In this document: positions 5,631 to 7,569 of the stretch, one piece after another
Layout: each line of letters begins with the position of its first letter
Position numbering within the stretch: the stretch's first letter is position 1
Assembly: GCF_946220915.1 (NCBI RefSeq)
Contig: NZ_CAMIHH010000134.1
Location: forward strand, 1 to 7,569
Length of the DNA: 7,569 bases
Source of the DNA: an uncultured Flavobacterium sp.
GTDB lineage: Bacteria > Bacteroidota > Bacteroidia > Flavobacteriales > Flavobacteriaceae
Direction: 5' to 3'
Program-made: the position numbers and the translations under genes
Notes under the pieces: generated by a model
Told to the model about the DNA's origin: nothing
Seen by the model: only the letters and a program-made list of their open reading frames with translations
Databases searched by the model: none

Positions 5631-7319
5631 ATGCAATCGATTAAAAATATAACGCGCTCCAGGGCACAGGAATCGTCCGCTGCCATAGAGCGCCTTTACA
5701 TAACCATGCGCCACCTGTTCAACAGGGGTTTTTACAAACCCATGGGCATATCTGGCGATACATTGCGGGAGGCGCTGCTGTCCCTGCGACCGGAAATATA
5801 CGGATCCATTGCCGATGACAAGGCAGAGCTTAACGGGCTGCTTTATGTCATAGAGCGCCTTCCGGTAGGCATTGAGGAATGCCGGTTCATCAACCTTACG
5901 TCTGATGAGGGCTATTCAAAATCGCATTTTAAAGCCATTGTCCCGCCGAAGCGGAAACGCAACTGCTACCGCATAGATGATGAGCAGATGAACGTAGAAA
6001 TTACAAGGGGCCGGTCTGACATTTATGACATCCTTACCCACCTTACATTTATTTTTGTTGAATCACACAAAATTAAAGACAGGGTACTGGTAGACGATAA
6101 TGGCGAGATAGGCCGCGACTGGGTAAAGCTGGAGCAAGCGATTAAAAAAGAGAAAAAGCTTACACTCGAAGAGCGTGAGCAAACCATTTCGCACGTATCG
6201 AATGTGCTTGGCAGGACGTTTGCCGAGATCATTGACATTTATGATGCATTTGCCACAACAGCATCGCCAGACAGGTTCCTGCACGTGATTTACCACCTTG
6301 GAAAATTAGCCATAGAGGAAGCTATGGGCGGGCCCAAGCGTACCATTACCTTTAGCCCTATTTTGCGAGAAAGGCTGGGCCACCACATTCATGGGGAAAT
6401 ATGGGCCACCAACATTAAAAATGTACTGAAGCAAAATGGGTTGCTGGAAAGGCCGATACACATCATCAGTGCCAATATGCATAGTGTTATGAACTCGATT
6501 TTTGCAGTGCCGATGTTTAAGACGAAGTTTAAAGACAAAGACGAGTATTATATATACGAAGAGCTGAGCAAAGCGGGCAATGGTGCTATGAGGGGCAAAG
6601 TAGAGGAGCTGGCCCTGAAGAGCGGCATGATCGCGATGCCGGATACATCTGGCACTAACATAGACGTGCAGATATTTGACACCGCCAGGATTGATTTTGC
6701 CAAATCGGCTTTCCCGGATGCAAAGCTGGAAAAGGATATGCCTGTCATTGTGGTAATGGACTATGCCTTCGGCGAGCAGGCCTATGAGACTATCGATGAG
6801 CTGCTAAAGCCTTTCCGGGAGGGCGATATCCGGACGCTTGTAAATGTAGAGTCGGTATCCATTATGGGCAAGGCCGGCATACTTGAAGGCAACAAGGGCG
6901 ACATCATGATACCGTCGGCCCATATTAATGAGGGTACGGGCGACAACTACCCGTTTGAAAACGAACTTTCGTCAGCCATGTTTGAAGGCGAGGGCATACC
7001 GGTATATAGCGGCCCTATGGTTACGGTACTGGGCACCTCGTTGCAAAATAAAGACCTTCTTAAATTCTTCAACCAGTCTACATGGGGGGTTATTGGCCTG
7101 GAAATGGAAGGTGCCTATTATCAAAAAGCAATACAGAGCGCATCGAAAATACGCAAGAGCATAAATCCCGATGTAAAGGTGCGCTATGCCTACTATGCAT
7201 CGGATAATCCGCTTGAAACGGGCAGTACGCTTGCATCCGGAGGGCTTGGCACTACAGGGGTAAAGCCTACCTACCTTATCACTATAAAAATACTGGAACA
7301 AATATTCAACATAAAATAA
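5631..7319 (+). CDS. Uncharacterised protein with a nucleoside-phosphorylase-like C-terminal domain
   Basis: A 562-aa soluble protein, conserved in flavobacteria as far as I recall and annotated there only as a DUF (I believe DUF6909). No signal peptide or membrane helix is visible. The N-terminal half (about 1-300) is helix-rich, with an Arg/Lys patch at 106-110 and the motif IISANMHSVMNS at 278-289, whose role I do not know. The C-terminal part (about 370-560) has the order of elements seen in nucleoside phosphorylases and nucleosidases. These are a strand then GEQA (MPVIVVMDYAFGEQA, 370-384), a central MGKAGIL at 412-418 followed by NKGDIMIPSAHINEGTG at 421-437, the GLEMEGAYY block at 489-497 (compare VEMEGAA in that superfamily, where the Glu contacts the ribose), and ASDNPLE at 523-529 (compare the catalytic-Asp SD motif of AMP nucleosidase and PNP). 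The domain call is my inference from motifs. The start at 5631 sits 16 nt behind a promoter box. The next gene starts 3 nt after its stop. Confidence 0.85.
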   Translation: MQSIKNITRSRAQESSAAIERLYITMRHLFNRGFYKPMGISGDTLREALLSLRPEIYGSIADDKAELNGLLYVIERLPVGIEECRFINLTSDEGYSKSHFKAIVPPKRKRNCYRIDDEQMNVEITRGRSDIYDILTHLTFIFVESHKIKDRVLVDDNGEIGRDWVKLEQAIKKEKKLTLEEREQTISHVSNVLGRTFAEIIDIYDAFATTASPDRFLHVIYHLGKLAIEEAMGGPKRTITFSPILRERLGHHIHGEIWATNIKNVLKQNGLLERPIHIISANMHSVMNSIFAVPMFKTKFKDKDEYYIYEELSKAGNGAMRGKVEELALKSGMIAMPDTSGTNIDVQIFDTARIDFAKSAFPDAKLEKDMPVIVVMDYAFGEQAYETIDELLKPFREGDIRTLVNVESVSIMGKAGILEGNKGDIMIPSAHINEGTGDNYPFENELSSAMFEGEGIPVYSGPMVTVLGTSLQNKDLLKFFNQSTWGVIGLEMEGAYYQKAIQSASKIRKSINPDVKVRYAYYASDNPLETGSTLASGGLGTTGVKPTYLITIKILEQIFNIK

Positions 7320-7322
7320 GCA

Positions 7323-7569
7323 ATGGGAAACCAGATAAACAATAACCCTAATGCAGAGATCGACCTTGCTCAGGTATCGGCTAAGGTAAAGGGTTATATT
7401 ACCCGTGTCAATGACTCTTTTTTTGACGGCATCTTATTCATTAAAAAAAATGTAATAGCCATAGTTATCATAGTGATCCTTGGTGCTGCCCTTGGATATT
7501 ACATGGATAGCGGCGCTAAAGCTTATTCCCAAAAAATAATTGTACACCCAAATTTTGAGAGTGTTGATT
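7323..7569 (+). CDS. Wzz-like polysaccharide chain-length determinant / co-polymerase, N-terminal fragment
   Basis: An open frame from ATG at 7323 running off the window edge after 82 codons, so only the N-terminus is seen. It has a polar cytoplasmic segment (1-40), a basic KK at 41-42, one strong membrane helix at about 43-60 (NVIAIVIIVILGAALGYY), then a periplasmic start AYSQKIIVHPNFESVD at 67-82. This is the opening pattern of Wzz/PCP proteins, which set the chain length of O-antigen or other exported polysaccharides. In that family a Tyr-containing strand follows the first helix. In flavobacteria such genes are often annotated as hypothetical or chain-length determinant. The 3-nt spacing after the previous stop codon argues strongly for one operon. 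The missing C-terminus, including the second membrane helix, leaves the family assignment tentative. Confidence 0.68.
   Translation, partial: MGNQINNNPNAEIDLAQVSAKVKGYITRVNDSFFDGILFIKKNVIAIVIIVILGAALGYYMDSGAKAYSQKIIVHPNFESVD

Noticed and set aside
1..7569. Defence system, prophage, insertion sequence, integron or CRISPR array
   Set aside because: No transposase, integrase, nuclease or helicase defence gene, terminal inverted repeat or regularly spaced repeat was found. Gene content and order look like core chromosome.

Overview
The window reads as an ordinary chromosomal segment from a member of the Bacteroidota, most likely family Flavobacteriaceae. The grounds are: promoter-like TAnnTTTG elements (the Bacteroidota -7 box) a short distance before several genes; no Shine-Dalgarno sequences, with A-rich stretches before the starts instead; and protein families typical of flavobacteria, namely a short TatA, a one-TM LytM/M23 peptidase, a bacterial GH3 protein and a 562-residue uncharacterised protein usually labelled as a DUF in this phylum. 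Base composition is moderate (roughly 45-55% G+C in the stretches I counted), high for a typical Flavobacterium. No mobile element, CRISPR array, tRNA or rRNA gene was seen.

Layout. (1) 47-2170, +: tex, a full-length RNA-binding transcription accessory protein. (2) 2202-2233: a perfect 13-bp hairpin flanked by A/T tracts, which can terminate both convergent genes. (3) 2259-2447, -: tatA, with its own promoter at 2471-2478. (4) 2641-5562, +: a compact cluster behind a promoter at 2616-2623. It holds a membrane-anchored M23 peptidase with all catalytic residues, a three-TM SdpI-family protein starting 2 nt after the peptidase stop codon, a GH3 acyl-adenylate-forming enzyme, and a 55-codon small ORF overlapping the GH3 end by 20 nt. 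(5) 5631-7319, +: a 562-residue protein behind its own promoter. Its C-terminal half carries motifs resembling the nucleoside phosphorylase/nucleosidase superfamily. (6) 7323 to the window edge, +: the N-terminus of a Wzz-like polysaccharide chain-length/co-polymerase membrane protein, 3 nt downstream and so probably co-transcribed.

Functional picture. tex and tatA are housekeeping genes. The M23-SdpI-GH3 group suggests a cell-envelope unit in which a cell-wall endopeptidase, a small membrane protein and an enzyme that adenylates and conjugates an unknown carboxylic acid are made together. This is inference from gene order only. The most interesting items are the 562-residue protein with a probable cryptic nucleoside-phosphorylase-like domain, the bacterial GH3 enzyme of unknown substrate, and the unlisted small ORF after it. 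I found no clear evidence of a complete novel system.
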